DNA of 64,000 bases from Micromonospora terminaliae (GTDB lineage Bacteria; Actinomycetota; Actinomycetes; Mycobacteriales; Micromonosporaceae). The position numbers and the translations under genes are program-made. Location of the stretch: the NCBI RefSeq assembly GCF_009671205.1, contig NZ_CP045309.1:3286001-3350000 (forward strand), in the 5' to 3' direction. The notes beneath the pieces were generated by a model, which was not told where the DNA came from, made no database searches, and worked only from the letters and a program-made list of their open reading frames with translations. Of this stretch, positions 1 through 7,770 are shown one piece after another. The stretch's first letter is position 1, and each line of letters starts with the position of its first letter.

Positions 1-75
1 GACAGGTTCACCCTGCACGCCGCCGTGCTCGGCGCACGGGCGCTGGACTGGCCGCGCCGGCCGTTGCCGGCCTGA
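1..75 (+). CDS. C-terminal end of an unidentified protein (partial)
   Basis: Frame 1 is open from the window edge to a TGA at 73-75 and encodes 24 residues ending WPRRPLPA. The codons are GC-rich at the third position like the neighbours, so this is probably the tail of a real gene that starts before the window. Nothing in so short a tail identifies a family. It converges on the KhtT-like gene, whose stop is only 4 bases away. Confidence 0.4.
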   Translation, partial: DRFTLHAAVLGARALDWPRRPLPA

Positions 76-79
76 CGGG

Positions 80-310
80 TCAGGCCCGGACGGCGACCAT
101 CTCCGGGAAGCCGAGCAGGGCGGCCAGGGCGTTCGCCTCGGCGCGGGTCAGGGTGAGGCTGATCATGCCGTCGGGGTCGTCCGGGTCGTCGTGGACGACG
201 TCCCGGCGGTCGCCCGCCTGATACTCCACGATGCCGATCCGGCGGCCCTGTCCGGTGGTGAAGATGTGCCGGACGCCGATGCCCGGCAGCGTCGTGCGTT
301 CGATGTTCAC
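80..310 (-). CDS. Stand-alone KhtT-like N-terminal domain protein
   Basis: The 76-residue product opens ERTTLPGIGVRHIFTTGQG followed by RRIGIVEY and ends in a helical segment (TRAEANALAALLG). This matches the N-terminal domain of regulatory subunits of cation:proton antiporters (KhtT/TrkA-C family). Such subunits are normally about 160 residues, with a C-terminal TrkA-C (RCK_C) domain that binds a ligand and gates the transporter. Here the reading frame stops after the first domain and no antiporter gene is next to it in the window. A GGAGC-type ribosome site precedes the ATG. It may be a free-standing partner of an antiporter elsewhere, or a truncated relic; the clean frame favours a working small protein. 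Confidence 0.7.
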   Translation of the reverse strand: MNIERTTLPGIGVRHIFTTGQGRRIGIVEYQAGDRRDVVHDDPDDPDGMISLTLTRAEANALAALLGFPEMVAVRA

Positions 311-364
311 AGCGGAAGCTCCTTGCGGGACGGCTGCCCAGGGCCGGCCGGGAGCGGGTCGGCG

Positions 365-601
365 CTACGGCAACGCGGTGGATGGTCGAGGGGCTGTCCC
401 GAGGGCCGGCGGCGCCCGGTCGGCCGACCAGGCGGGCACGCAGCCCGCGATGGCGCGGTTCAGCCGGACCACGATGCACAACCCGAGCGCGCAGCCGGCA
501 CGAACCGCCGCGACGACAACCGCCAGCACGGCCAGCATCGACAGCGCGAGAGGCCGCTCGACGCCGGCGGGGTGCTGATGGCTCCGCATGCGGCCAACCA
601 T
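365..601 (-). CDS. Possible small membrane protein
   Basis: A 78-residue frame starting with ATG at 601 contains one convincing hydrophobic stretch (residues about 20-48, LALSMLAVLAVVVAAV onward) and a proline-rich tail. Third positions are GC-rich, but no clear ribosome site precedes the ATG. It lies upstream of the KhtT-like gene on the same strand. I do not recognise a family. It may be chance; the region 311-1053 otherwise holds only the small frame at 820-945. Confidence 0.25.
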   Translation of the reverse strand: MVGRMRSHQHPAGVERPLALSMLAVLAVVVAAVRAGCALGLCIVVRLNRAIAGCVPAWSADRAPPALGTAPRPSTALP

Positions 602-819
602 AGCCGCTGGGCACCGGCCCGAGGCCCGGCACAGGAACATCGCCGGCGACGGGATCGCCACGGCCACCAGCGGTGACGGCGGTCGGACTGCGGGCGATGG
701 TGTTCTCCGGCGCCCGGCAACGAAGCGGGCTCTTGTTGGCCGGTCACGCGCAATGCCAACCCTCTGCTTCCGGGCGACGCTGGAGGTCCGACGCGTACCC
801 GAACAGCGAGGAGGCGGTG

Positions 820-945
820 ATGACGACCCGCATGGCGGCTGCCCCGCCCGTGTTCGCCGGTCGTCCGCCGCTGTCCCGGCCCGGACCGGCCGGGATTCCA
901 GGCACCTCCGGGACCGGAGCGTCGCCGCACTGCCCACGCCTCTGA
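820..945 (+). CDS. Possible 41-residue peptide
   Basis: The ATG at 820 follows a strong ribosome site (GAGGAGG, 808-814). The product begins MTTRMAAAPPVFAGRPPLSR and is proline- and glycine-rich with no recognisable domain. The good Shine-Dalgarno is the main reason to list it. It lies about 110 bases upstream of the MreB/FtsA-like gene and may be a leader peptide or spurious. Confidence 0.3.
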   Translation: MTTRMAAAPPVFAGRPPLSRPGPAGIPGTSGTGASPHCPRL

Positions 946-1053
946 GCGCCGGCGAGCGACGCCGTCGAGCGCACCGGCCGGACGGCCGGAGACCCGCCCA
1001 TCGCACCCCACCCGTCCATCGGACGGGTGTATCTCAACCCGGAAGAGGTCGGT

Positions 1054-1869
1054 ATGTCCGGCAACGTCACGTCCGCTCACCTCCCGGCGCGTACCGGAAT
1101 CCTGGTCGGCCGGTCCCACACCACCCGCCCGGCGGTGGCCGTCGGCCCCGAGCCGGTGGCCGTGGACCTCGGCAGCGCCCAGCTGCGGATCTGGCTGGGA
1201 CCCGGCGGCCTGCTGAGCGTCCCGGTCGGCCAGGGCCTGCGGGCACCGGTCGTGCGGCGAGGACGGGTCGTCGACGGCCCGGGCTGCGCGACCGAGCTGC
1301 GGCGGCTCCTGCGCGACCACCGCACCCCGGTGCCGGTGGGTGCGCTCGTCGTGGCCTGCCGTCCGGTCCTCGCCACTCCGGCCGACCAGGAAGCGACACG
1401 CCGCGTCCTCAACGCGGTCCTCGCGCCGTCCCGGCTGCTCTTCGTCGACAGCGTGCGTGCGGGCGCCATCGGTGCCGGCGCCGCCGCCGGCACCCTGCTG
1501 CTCGCCGACATCGGCGCGCAGCTCACCGAGGTGGCCCTGCTGGAGGAGGGCCGGGTGGTCGCCGCCCGGCGCGCCGAGGTGGGCACGCGCGACCTGAACC
1601 ACGCGGTGACCGCCGCCATGCTGGCCGAGACCACGACCCGGCTGATCCGCGAGCTGCGGCAGGAGCCGGCGGTGCGGCCGCTGGTCCGCACCGCCCTGGC
1701 CCGGGGCCTGGTCGTGGTCGGCGACGGAGCGACCCGGCCCGACCTGACCGCCCGGCTGGTCGCCACGCTCGGCGCGACCGTGCACCGCGCCGCCGCACCG
1801 CGCACCGCCGCGCTGACCGGCGCCGGTATGGCCGCCGTCGCGGCGACCCGACACCCGGCAAGCGACTGA
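1054..1869 (+). CDS. Short MreB/FtsA-type actin-fold ATPase-like protein
   Basis: The 271-residue product shows actin-fold nucleotide-binding motifs in order: VAVDLGSAQLRIW (phosphate 1, residues about 30-42), LLADIGAQLTEVALL (phosphate 2) and VVVGDGATRPDLTARL (adenosine motif near the C terminus). The ATG at 1054 was preferred to GTG 1027 because GGAAGAGG lies just upstream of it. MreB is usually about 340 residues, so this is a short, divergent relative; it is followed by a TraR/DksA protein and not by MreC/MreD. The cell-wall role of true MreB should not be assumed; it could be an orphan actin-like or pilus-type (PilM-like) ATPase. Confidence 0.7.
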   Translation: MSGNVTSAHLPARTGILVGRSHTTRPAVAVGPEPVAVDLGSAQLRIWLGPGGLLSVPVGQGLRAPVVRRGRVVDGPGCATELRRLLRDHRTPVPVGALVVACRPVLATPADQEATRRVLNAVLAPSRLLFVDSVRAGAIGAGAAAGTLLLADIGAQLTEVALLEEGRVVAARRAEVGTRDLNHAVTAAMLAETTTRLIRELRQEPAVRPLVRTALARGLVVVGDGATRPDLTARLVATLGATVHRAAAPRTAALTGAGMAAVAATRHPASD

Positions 1870-1900
1870 ACCCGCCGTGCTTCCAGAAAGGACACCGACC

Positions 1901-2215
1901 ATGACGCACACCCTCGACGACCGCACCGAGCTGCTGCGCGAGCTGCTGGAACGCCAGTTCACCGAGCACACCGACCAGCTCACGGAACTCACGCTGCAGT
2001 CGCGGCAGCGCGAGCACGGCGGCCACGACCCGGACACCCTGCGCCGGCTCGTCGAGGTGGCCCAGCGGGGCATCGCCGACACCGCCCAGGCGCTGCGGCG
2101 GATGTCCGAGGGCACCTACGGCATCTGCGAGGGCTGCGGCCAGGACATCCCGACGGCCCGGCTGGAGGCCCGGCCCTCCGCCCGCTACTGCGTACCGTGC
2201 CAGCAACGGAGCTGA
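1901..2215 (+). CDS. TraR/DksA-family zinc-finger protein
   Basis: The 104-residue product has an N-terminal helical region (ELLRELLERQFTEHTDQL) and a C-terminal four-cysteine zinc finger, CEGCGQDI...YCVPCQQ, preceded by the family signature GTYGIC. DksA/TraR proteins bind the RNA polymerase secondary channel and alter initiation; actinobacterial short versions are common and mostly unstudied. ATG 1901 is chosen because AAAGGA lies just upstream. It starts 31 bases after the actin-like gene and is probably co-transcribed. Confidence 0.85.
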   Translation: MTHTLDDRTELLRELLERQFTEHTDQLTELTLQSRQREHGGHDPDTLRRLVEVAQRGIADTAQALRRMSEGTYGICEGCGQDIPTARLEARPSARYCVPCQQRS

Positions 2216-2247
2216 CCGGGCGCCCGGAGAGTTGGGATCGCGGCATC

Positions 2248-2265
2248 CATCAAAGGGATTTGATG
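2248..2265. promoter_or_regulatory. Predicted ArsR-type operator
   Basis: CATCAAA-GGGA-TTTGATG is a perfect 7-bp inverted repeat ending 13 bases before the GTG start of the ArsR-ArsC fusion. ATCAA/TTGAT half-sites are typical of ArsR/SmtB operators, so autoregulation is inferred. Confidence 0.6.
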
Positions 2266-2278
2266 TACCCTCGGAATC

Positions 2279-3055
2279 GTGAGTGCGTCCGGGCGAGCCG
2301 CCCCAGCGTTCCTGCGGTTGGCCGCTCATCCGTTGCGCTGGCGGCTGCTGACCGAGCTCGCCGGCGCTGACCTGCGGGTCCGCGAGCTGGTTACGCTCAC
2401 CGGCGAGCCGCAGAACCTGGTCTCCTACCACCTGCGGCTGCTGCGGGACGGCGGTCTGGTCACCGCCGCCCGCAGCAGCTTCGACGGCCGCGACAGCTAC
2501 TACCACCTCGATCTGGACCGCTGCGCCGAAGGGCTCGCGGGCGCCGGCACGGCCCTGCACCCGGCCCTTCGTCCGGGCGGCGGCGCGACGCAGCCCACCC
2601 GCGCTCGGCGGTCGCCCCGCCTCGCCGTGCTGTTCGTCTGCACGGGCAACAGCGGCCGCTCACCGATCGCGGAGGCCCTGCTCCGCCGGCACACCGCGGG
2701 ACACGTCGCGGCGATCAGCGCCGGGAGCCGGCCGGCGGCACGGCTGCATCCCGGCGGCGTGCGGGTGCTGCGCGAGCGGTACGGCATCGACGTCGCCGAT
2801 CAGCGCCCACGCCATGTGGACACACTGACCGGACGCCGGTTCGACTACGTGATCACCCTGTGCGACCGGGCCCGCGAGGTCTGCCCCGAGTTCCCGCGGC
2901 AGCCGCGCCGCATCCACTGGAGCATCCCCGACCCCGCCGCGGCCGGCGACAGCGAGCAGGCGGGCCACCCGGCCTTCGTCCGCGCCGCGGCCGACATCGA
3001 CACCCGCATCCGCCACCTGCTACCCGTCCTCGAGCAAAGGGGGTTCACGCCATGA
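2279..3055 (+). CDS. ArsR-ArsC fusion: ArsR HTH plus low-molecular-weight phosphatase/arsenate reductase
   Basis: The 258-residue protein joins an ArsR-type winged helix (residues about 10-85, with TGEPQNLVSYHLRLLRDGGL as recognition region) to a low-molecular-weight phosphatase/ArsC domain starting at about 115. The catalytic loop is CTGNSGRS (Cys121, CX5R). A second pair, Cys195 and Cys202 (CDRAREVC), matches the three-cysteine relay of thioredoxin-linked ArsC. Known ArsR-ArsC fusions pair sensing with arsenate reduction. It lies about 33 kb from the main arsenic island with its own predicted operator, and overlaps the next gene by ATGA. The loop CTGNSGRSP also resembles protein tyrosine phosphatases, so the substrate is not certain. 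Confidence 0.85.
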   Translation: MSASGRAAPAFLRLAAHPLRWRLLTELAGADLRVRELVTLTGEPQNLVSYHLRLLRDGGLVTAARSSFDGRDSYYHLDLDRCAEGLAGAGTALHPALRPGGGATQPTRARRSPRLAVLFVCTGNSGRSPIAEALLRRHTAGHVAAISAGSRPAARLHPGGVRVLRERYGIDVADQRPRHVDTLTGRRFDYVITLCDRAREVCPEFPRQPRRIHWSIPDPAAAGDSEQAGHPAFVRAAADIDTRIRHLLPVLEQRGFTP

Positions 3056-3441
3056 CCGGAAGCCACGGGTACGCCAGCGTCCGCTACCTGGTTGACGACG
3101 TCGCGGCAGCCGTCGACTTCTACACCACCCACCTCGATTTCCAGCTGGGCGCCGACGCCGCACCCGCCTTCGCCGAGGTGCTCCGCGGCCACCTGCGACT
3201 GCTGCTGTCCGGGCCCGCCAGCTCGGGTGCCCGGGCCACCCCCGAGGACGCCGCCGCTCCCGGCCGCAACCGCATCCACCTCACCGTCGACGATCTGGCC
3301 GCCGAGATCGAACGGCACCGAGCGGCCGGACTGCCGTTCCGCAGCGAGGTCGTGGCCGGCCCGGGCGGGCAGCAGATCCTGCTGGCCGACCCCGCCGGCA
3401 ACCTGATCGAACTGTTCCAACCGGCCGCGCCGGCGGACTGA
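3052..3441 (+). CDS. VOC-superfamily (glyoxalase-like) protein
   Basis: The 129-residue protein has the paired beta-alpha-beta layout of vicinal-oxygen-chelate proteins: YLVDDVAAAVDFYTTHLDF at the N terminus and ILLADPAGNLIELFQP at the C terminus, the latter carrying the usual metal-ligand Glu. It overlaps the ArsR-ArsC fusion stop by ATGA, so the two are translationally coupled. VOC members include the C-As lyase ArsI, but ArsI needs conserved cysteines and this protein has none, so that role is unlikely. Glyoxalase, dioxygenase or resistance functions remain open. Confidence 0.8.
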   Translation: MTGSHGYASVRYLVDDVAAAVDFYTTHLDFQLGADAAPAFAEVLRGHLRLLLSGPASSGARATPEDAAAPGRNRIHLTVDDLAAEIERHRAAGLPFRSEVVAGPGGQQILLADPAGNLIELFQPAAPAD

Positions 3442-3539
3442 GCGGGAAATTCCCGGACCGCTCGGGAGCCTGCGCCCGTGCCACCCGGGAACGACGGCCC
3501 GCACCCTTTCGAGACAGGACAGCTCGGAAGGAGAACCCG

Positions 3540-4136
3540 ATGCGTACGTTGATCGAGAGACTGGCCCGGCTCCCGCTTGGCGCTGTCGGCCTCGCCATCA
3601 CTGCCTGCGCGGTGATGGCCGCCGGACATGTGCTGCTGGTGCGGCACGTCCACGAGACGGGCGGCGAGGAGTGGCCGCAGTGGGTGGCCCGGCTGACCAT
3701 CGAGACCTACTGGGGGTTGCTGCCGCTGGCGTTCCTGGCGCTGTGGGCCCGGCGGCGGCAGGGCACCGGCCGGCTGGGCCGGGTCGGCGCGGCACTGCTG
3801 GCCTTCGGGCCGGTCACGGCGCTGCTCATCGCGCTCGCCGCCGTGATCTGGGGTGGGATCCTCGGCCGTGGCGACCTGCCCGCCTCGGTGATGTCGCTCG
3901 AGTCGCTCTTCTACGTCATGATGCTCGGCGTGCTGGTGACCGGCCTGGCCTTCGTGCTCGACCCCGGCGTGCGCTGGTGGGGCGCCATCCTGATCGTCGG
4001 CCTGCTGGCGGATTTCGTCATGCCCCTCGCCCTGTCCGCCGTCTACGCCGTGTTCGGGCTCCTGCTGCTGGTCAGCGCACTCCGGTCGCACCGCGGGGGC
4101 GTTCCGGTCGAGCCGGCCGTCCAGCCGGCCCGCTGA
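3540..4136 (+). CDS. Integral membrane protein of unknown function
   Basis: The 198-residue product carries about five hydrophobic segments (for example LGAVGLAITACAVMAAGHVL near the N terminus) and no motif I recognise. AAGGAGA precedes the ATG. It ends 11 bases before the sensor kinase gene with GAGGAG between them, so it is likely in the same operon and may be a partner or target of the two-component system. Confidence 0.7.
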   Translation: MRTLIERLARLPLGAVGLAITACAVMAAGHVLLVRHVHETGGEEWPQWVARLTIETYWGLLPLAFLALWARRRQGTGRLGRVGAALLAFGPVTALLIALAAVIWGGILGRGDLPASVMSLESLFYVMMLGVLVTGLAFVLDPGVRWWGAILIVGLLADFVMPLALSAVYAVFGLLLLVSALRSHRGGVPVEPAVQPAR

Positions 4137-4147
4137 GGAGGTACGCG

Positions 4148-6154
4148 ATGAGCGGAGCTGCGGTGACGGCGGGCGCGGGCCACCGGAGGGGGAGCCTGCG
4201 CGCGGGCGCCGTCACCGCAGTCTTCGCCCTGGCCGCCGTCACCGGCGGGTTGCTCGTCATCGTCGCCGGGCCGGGCGGCAACTGGACCCTGGCCAGCAAC
4301 GTCGTCCACAGTTTCCTGCTGCTGGCGGCCGGCTGGTGGCTGCTGCGCAGCCCCGACGGCCGGCCCGTGGGCGGCCTGCTGCTCGGTGCCGGGGCCTCCG
4401 GCGCGGGCGCGGTGTTCGCGGCCGGCTGGACCGCGCTCGGCTGGCCGGGCTGGCAGGTGGCGGCCTGGGTGCAGCTGTGGCTGTGGGCGCTGTTCGTCGT
4501 GCCGCTGTTCACGGTGCTGCCGGGCATCTTCCCGGACGGGCGGCCACCGACGCCGGCCTGGCGCTGGGTGCCCTGGCTGGGCGTCGCGGCCACCGCCGTC
4601 ACCGTCCTCGACGGCGCGCTCGGGCCCGGCCCGCTACCGGCCGGGGAGCAGCCGGCACCGGCCAACCCGCTGGCGGTCGGCTTCTCCGCCGCACTGGCCC
4701 TCGCCTCGGCGGTCGCGGTCGGCGCCGCCGTTCTGGCCGCGCTCGCCAGCCTCGCCGTCCGCTGGCGGCGCGGGAACCGTACACAGCGCCAGCAGCTCAA
4801 GTTCCTCTGGTACGCGGTGGCGCTGGTGATCACCATCGAACTGGTGGGCGGGCTCATGCCGCGCCCGGTGGCCCAAGCCGGCTACTTCCTCATCCCGGTA
4901 CTGCTGGTCGGCGCGATCGCGCTCTCCGTCCGCCGGTACCGGCTGTACGACATCGACCCGTTCATCCGGCGCAGCGTGGTCCTCGCCGCGCTCACCGCGC
5001 TGATCTTCGCGGTCTACCTCGGCGTGGTCTCGGTGCTGGGCACCGCGGTCGGCCCGGCGCCCGGGCTCGCGCTGATCGCGTCCGCCGTCGTGGCCGCGAC
5101 CGCGGACCCGGTACGGCGGCGGGTGCAGCGGGCGGTCACCCGCTGGCTGTTCGGCCAGCGGGAGGAGCCGTTGGAGGCGCTGGCCGCGCTGCGCGGGCAG
5201 TTACGGGCCGTCGCCGACCCGGCGGAACTGCCCGGGACCACCGCCACCGTGGTGGCCCGCGCGCTGCGCGCCCCGTACGTGTCGGTCCGGCTGCTCGCCG
5301 ACGGCGTGAGCGAGGAGGTGGCCCGGGTCGGCGCGCCGCTCGGCGATCCCTCGGTGGAGGTGCCACTGGAGTGGCACGGCGAGCTGGTGGGGACACTCAC
5401 GGTCGGCCCCCGCGTGCCGGGCGAGCCGTACGCCCGCGCCGACCTGGCGTTGCTGACCGAGCTGGCGCACGGGATCGGGTCGGCGCTGCACGCCGTCCGC
5501 CTCGCGACCGAGCTGCGGGTGGTCCAGGAGCGGGCGGTGCACGCCCGCGCCGACGAACGCCGCCGCCTTCGACACGACCTGCACGACGGCCTGGGGCCGC
5601 TGCTGTCGGGCATCGGGCTGGCGCTCGACGGGGTGCGTCGGGACGCCGGTGTGGACGGTCAGCTCGCCGCCGACCTCCAGGTCATCTCCGGGCAGGTACG
5701 CTCGGCGGCCACGGCGGTCCGCCGCATCATCGACGCCATGCAACCCGCGGCGGTGGCCGACCTCGGCCTGGTCCGGGCGGTCGCCGAGCACCTCGACCGG
5801 TGCGCGGCGCTGCACGGGGCGCCGCAGTTCCGCTACGTCCACCGGAACATGGCGGACGCCGACCTGGCGCCGGCCGTCGCGGAGGCCGCGTACCTGGTCG
5901 TGCTGGAGGCGGTGGCGAACGTGCTGCGACACGCCCACGCCGCCACCTGTACGGTGTCGCTGACCGGGGGCGGCGGGCTCGGGGTGAAGGTGGACGACGA
6001 CGGCTGCGGCATCGGTGAGCGGTACGTCGCCGGGGTCGGGACGGGATCGATGCGACGACGGGTACGGGAGCTGGGCGGCCAGTTCGAGCTCGCTCCCCGC
6101 CCGGGTGGCGGCACCCGGGTGGCGGCGTTCTTCCCGGCCGGAGGGCGCCGATGA
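4148..6154 (+). CDS. NarL-class membrane sensor histidine kinase
   Basis: The 668-residue protein has an N-terminal membrane half (multiple hydrophobic segments, residues about 20-330), a GAF-like segment (about 345-460), then a HisKA_3 dimerisation helix with ERRRLRHDLHDGLGPLL, where His479 is the expected phosphate acceptor, and an HATPase domain with VDDDGCGIG. ATG 4148 is chosen because of GAGGAGG just upstream; longer in-frame starts lie inside the previous gene. It overlaps the response regulator by ATGA. The stimulus is not evident from sequence. Confidence 0.9.
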   Translation: MSGAAVTAGAGHRRGSLRAGAVTAVFALAAVTGGLLVIVAGPGGNWTLASNVVHSFLLLAAGWWLLRSPDGRPVGGLLLGAGASGAGAVFAAGWTALGWPGWQVAAWVQLWLWALFVVPLFTVLPGIFPDGRPPTPAWRWVPWLGVAATAVTVLDGALGPGPLPAGEQPAPANPLAVGFSAALALASAVAVGAAVLAALASLAVRWRRGNRTQRQQLKFLWYAVALVITIELVGGLMPRPVAQAGYFLIPVLLVGAIALSVRRYRLYDIDPFIRRSVVLAALTALIFAVYLGVVSVLGTAVGPAPGLALIASAVVAATADPVRRRVQRAVTRWLFGQREEPLEALAALRGQLRAVADPAELPGTTATVVARALRAPYVSVRLLADGVSEEVARVGAPLGDPSVEVPLEWHGELVGTLTVGPRVPGEPYARADLALLTELAHGIGSALHAVRLATELRVVQERAVHARADERRRLRHDLHDGLGPLLSGIGLALDGVRRDAGVDGQLAADLQVISGQVRSAATAVRRIIDAMQPAAVADLGLVRAVAEHLDRCAALHGAPQFRYVHRNMADADLAPAVAEAAYLVVLEAVANVLRHAHAATCTVSLTGGGGLGVKVDDDGCGIGERYVAGVGTGSMRRRVRELGGQFELAPRPGGGTRVAAFFPAGGRR

Positions 6155-6795
6155 GCGACCTGCGAGTGGTGATCGCCGACGACCACCACGTGTTCCGGAT
6201 GGGGCTGCACCGGCTCCTCGACAGCGTGCCCGGGATCGCCGTGGTGGCCGAGGCCGCGGACACCGCTGGGACGGTGGCGACGGTCCGTGAACACGATCCC
6301 GACGTGGCGATCATCGACCTGCACATGCCCGGCGGAGGCGGGGTCGACGCCACCGCACAGATCCGCAGCCAGAGTCCGCGGACCCGGGTCCTGGTGCTCA
6401 CCATGCACTCCGACCACGTCATGGTCCGCCAGGCGGTCCGCGCCGGCGCGCGAGGTTACCTGCTCAAGGACGCCGAGCCCGAGGAGATCATCGGTGCGGT
6501 CCGCGCCGTCCACGCCGACCAGGCCATCTTCGACTCGGGAGTCGCCGACCGGATGCTCGCGGCGCTCACCGAGACCGGCCCGGCCAGAGCATTCCCGCAG
6601 CTCACCGACCGGGAGTTCGACATCCTCGCGCGGATGGCCGCCGGGCAGTCCCACCAGGCCATCGCGGCCCGGACCGGGATCAGCATGAAGACCGTGCAGA
6701 ACCACGTCTCGAACATCCTGCTCAAGCTCGGCGTCGCCGACCGGGCGCAGGCGGTGGCCCGGGCACGCGACGCGGGCGTGCACCGGCCGGGCTGA
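6151..6795 (+). CDS. NarL/LuxR-type response regulator
   Basis: The 214-residue protein has a receiver domain (IADDHHVFRMGL at the N terminus, phospho-acceptor Asp56 in IIDLHMPGG, and the lysine in GYLLKDA) and a C-terminal LuxR helix-turn-helix (LTDREFDILARMAAGQSHQA ... KTVQNHVSNILLKL). It is translationally coupled (ATGA) to the kinase and is its cognate output. Targets are unknown. Confidence 0.93.
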   Translation: MSDLRVVIADDHHVFRMGLHRLLDSVPGIAVVAEAADTAGTVATVREHDPDVAIIDLHMPGGGGVDATAQIRSQSPRTRVLVLTMHSDHVMVRQAVRAGARGYLLKDAEPEEIIGAVRAVHADQAIFDSGVADRMLAALTETGPARAFPQLTDREFDILARMAAGQSHQAIAARTGISMKTVQNHVSNILLKLGVADRAQAVARARDAGVHRPG

Positions 6796-6804
6796 CGGGC
6801 CACC

Positions 6805-7719
6805 TCAATCAGCGGCGGCGGCGATCGCCAGCAGTTCCGCTGCGAGGGCGGTCGGGGTGCGGCCCAGCCAGAGGGCGTGCAGCGGTCGGGTCAGTGCGAG
6901 GCCCTCGACCCGGAGCTCGACCAGTTCTCCCGCCGCGACGGCGGGCGCCGCTGCGCGCGCGCTGATCACACCGACGCCACCACCGGCGCGGACCGTGGCG
7001 AGGATCGTGGTGGTCGAGCCGAGGCTGATGGCGTGCGGCAGCGACGGCGCGAAGCCGAGGGCGTGCTCGATCGCCTTCAGGAACGTGTCGCGGGTGCCGG
7101 AGCCCGGTTCCCGTAGCAACAGTGGCTGATCGGCGAGATCGGTGGGCCGTAGTGCGCGCCAGGCGTGGGCGGCGAGGGGGTAGCTGGTGGCGACGACCAG
7201 GGCGAGCCGGTCGTCGCCCACGATGCGGGCGGTCAGGTCGGCGGGGATGCCGGGTGCCTCGACGAACCCGAGGTCGGCCGCACCCGACCGGACGGCCTCC
7301 ACGACGCCGTGGCTGTTCGCCACGCCGGCCGAGATGTCCAGCCCGGGATGGGTGCGGCGCAGGCTCAGCAGCCAGGCCGGCAGCAGGTACTCGGCCACGG
7401 TGAGGCTCGCCGAGATGCGCAGCCGCGCCTGCTGGTCGGCGCGCAGGGTCCGCACTCCGTCGGCGAGGGTCTGCGCGGAGTCGATGACGGTGCGCGACCA
7501 GGCGACGACCGCCTCGCCGGCGGGCGTGAGAAGGCTCCCGCGCCGCGAACGCACCAGCAGGGGTACGCCGAGCCGTCGCTCCAGCTTCGCCAGCCGCGCG
7601 CTGGCGCTGGGCTGGGTGATCCCGTGCGCCTGCGCCGCGCGCCCGACGCTTCCCGTCTCGGCGACGGACAGCAGCAGGTCGAGCGCCGGCAGGTCGCTTA
7701 TCCAGGGCGGCAGTGGCAT
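6805..7719 (-). CDS. LysR-family transcriptional regulator (CbbR/YeiE-like)
   Basis: The 304-residue protein has the LysR winged helix at residues 10-65 (SVGRAAQAHGITQPSASARL) and a periplasmic-binding-like effector domain. It lies directly downstream of a yeiH-like gene on the same strand, the pairing seen for YeiE and YeiH in enterobacteria. It probably regulates that transporter; a candidate box overlaps the yeiH start. It converges on the response regulator with a 9-base gap. Confidence 0.88.
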   Translation of the reverse strand: MPLPPWISDLPALDLLLSVAETGSVGRAAQAHGITQPSASARLAKLERRLGVPLLVRSRRGSLLTPAGEAVVAWSRTVIDSAQTLADGVRTLRADQQARLRISASLTVAEYLLPAWLLSLRRTHPGLDISAGVANSHGVVEAVRSGAADLGFVEAPGIPADLTARIVGDDRLALVVATSYPLAAHAWRALRPTDLADQPLLLREPGSGTRDTFLKAIEHALGFAPSLPHAISLGSTTTILATVRAGGGVGVISARAAAPAVAAGELVELRVEGLALTRPLHALWLGRTPTALAAELLAIAAAAD

Positions 7720-7770
7720 CCCGCGCAGTCTGTCACAGGCGCTTCGCCGTCCGGCTCGTTCCGCACCTCG

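Noticed and set aside
460..2115. 551-codon open frame on the minus strand over the actin-like and DksA genes
   Set aside because: It is a mirror of the GC-rich third positions of the plus-strand genes, has no domain and lacks a ribosome site.
3052..3441. VOC protein next to an ArsR-ArsC fusion as the C-As lyase ArsI
   Set aside because: ArsI requires conserved cysteines for trivalent arsenicals; this protein contains none.
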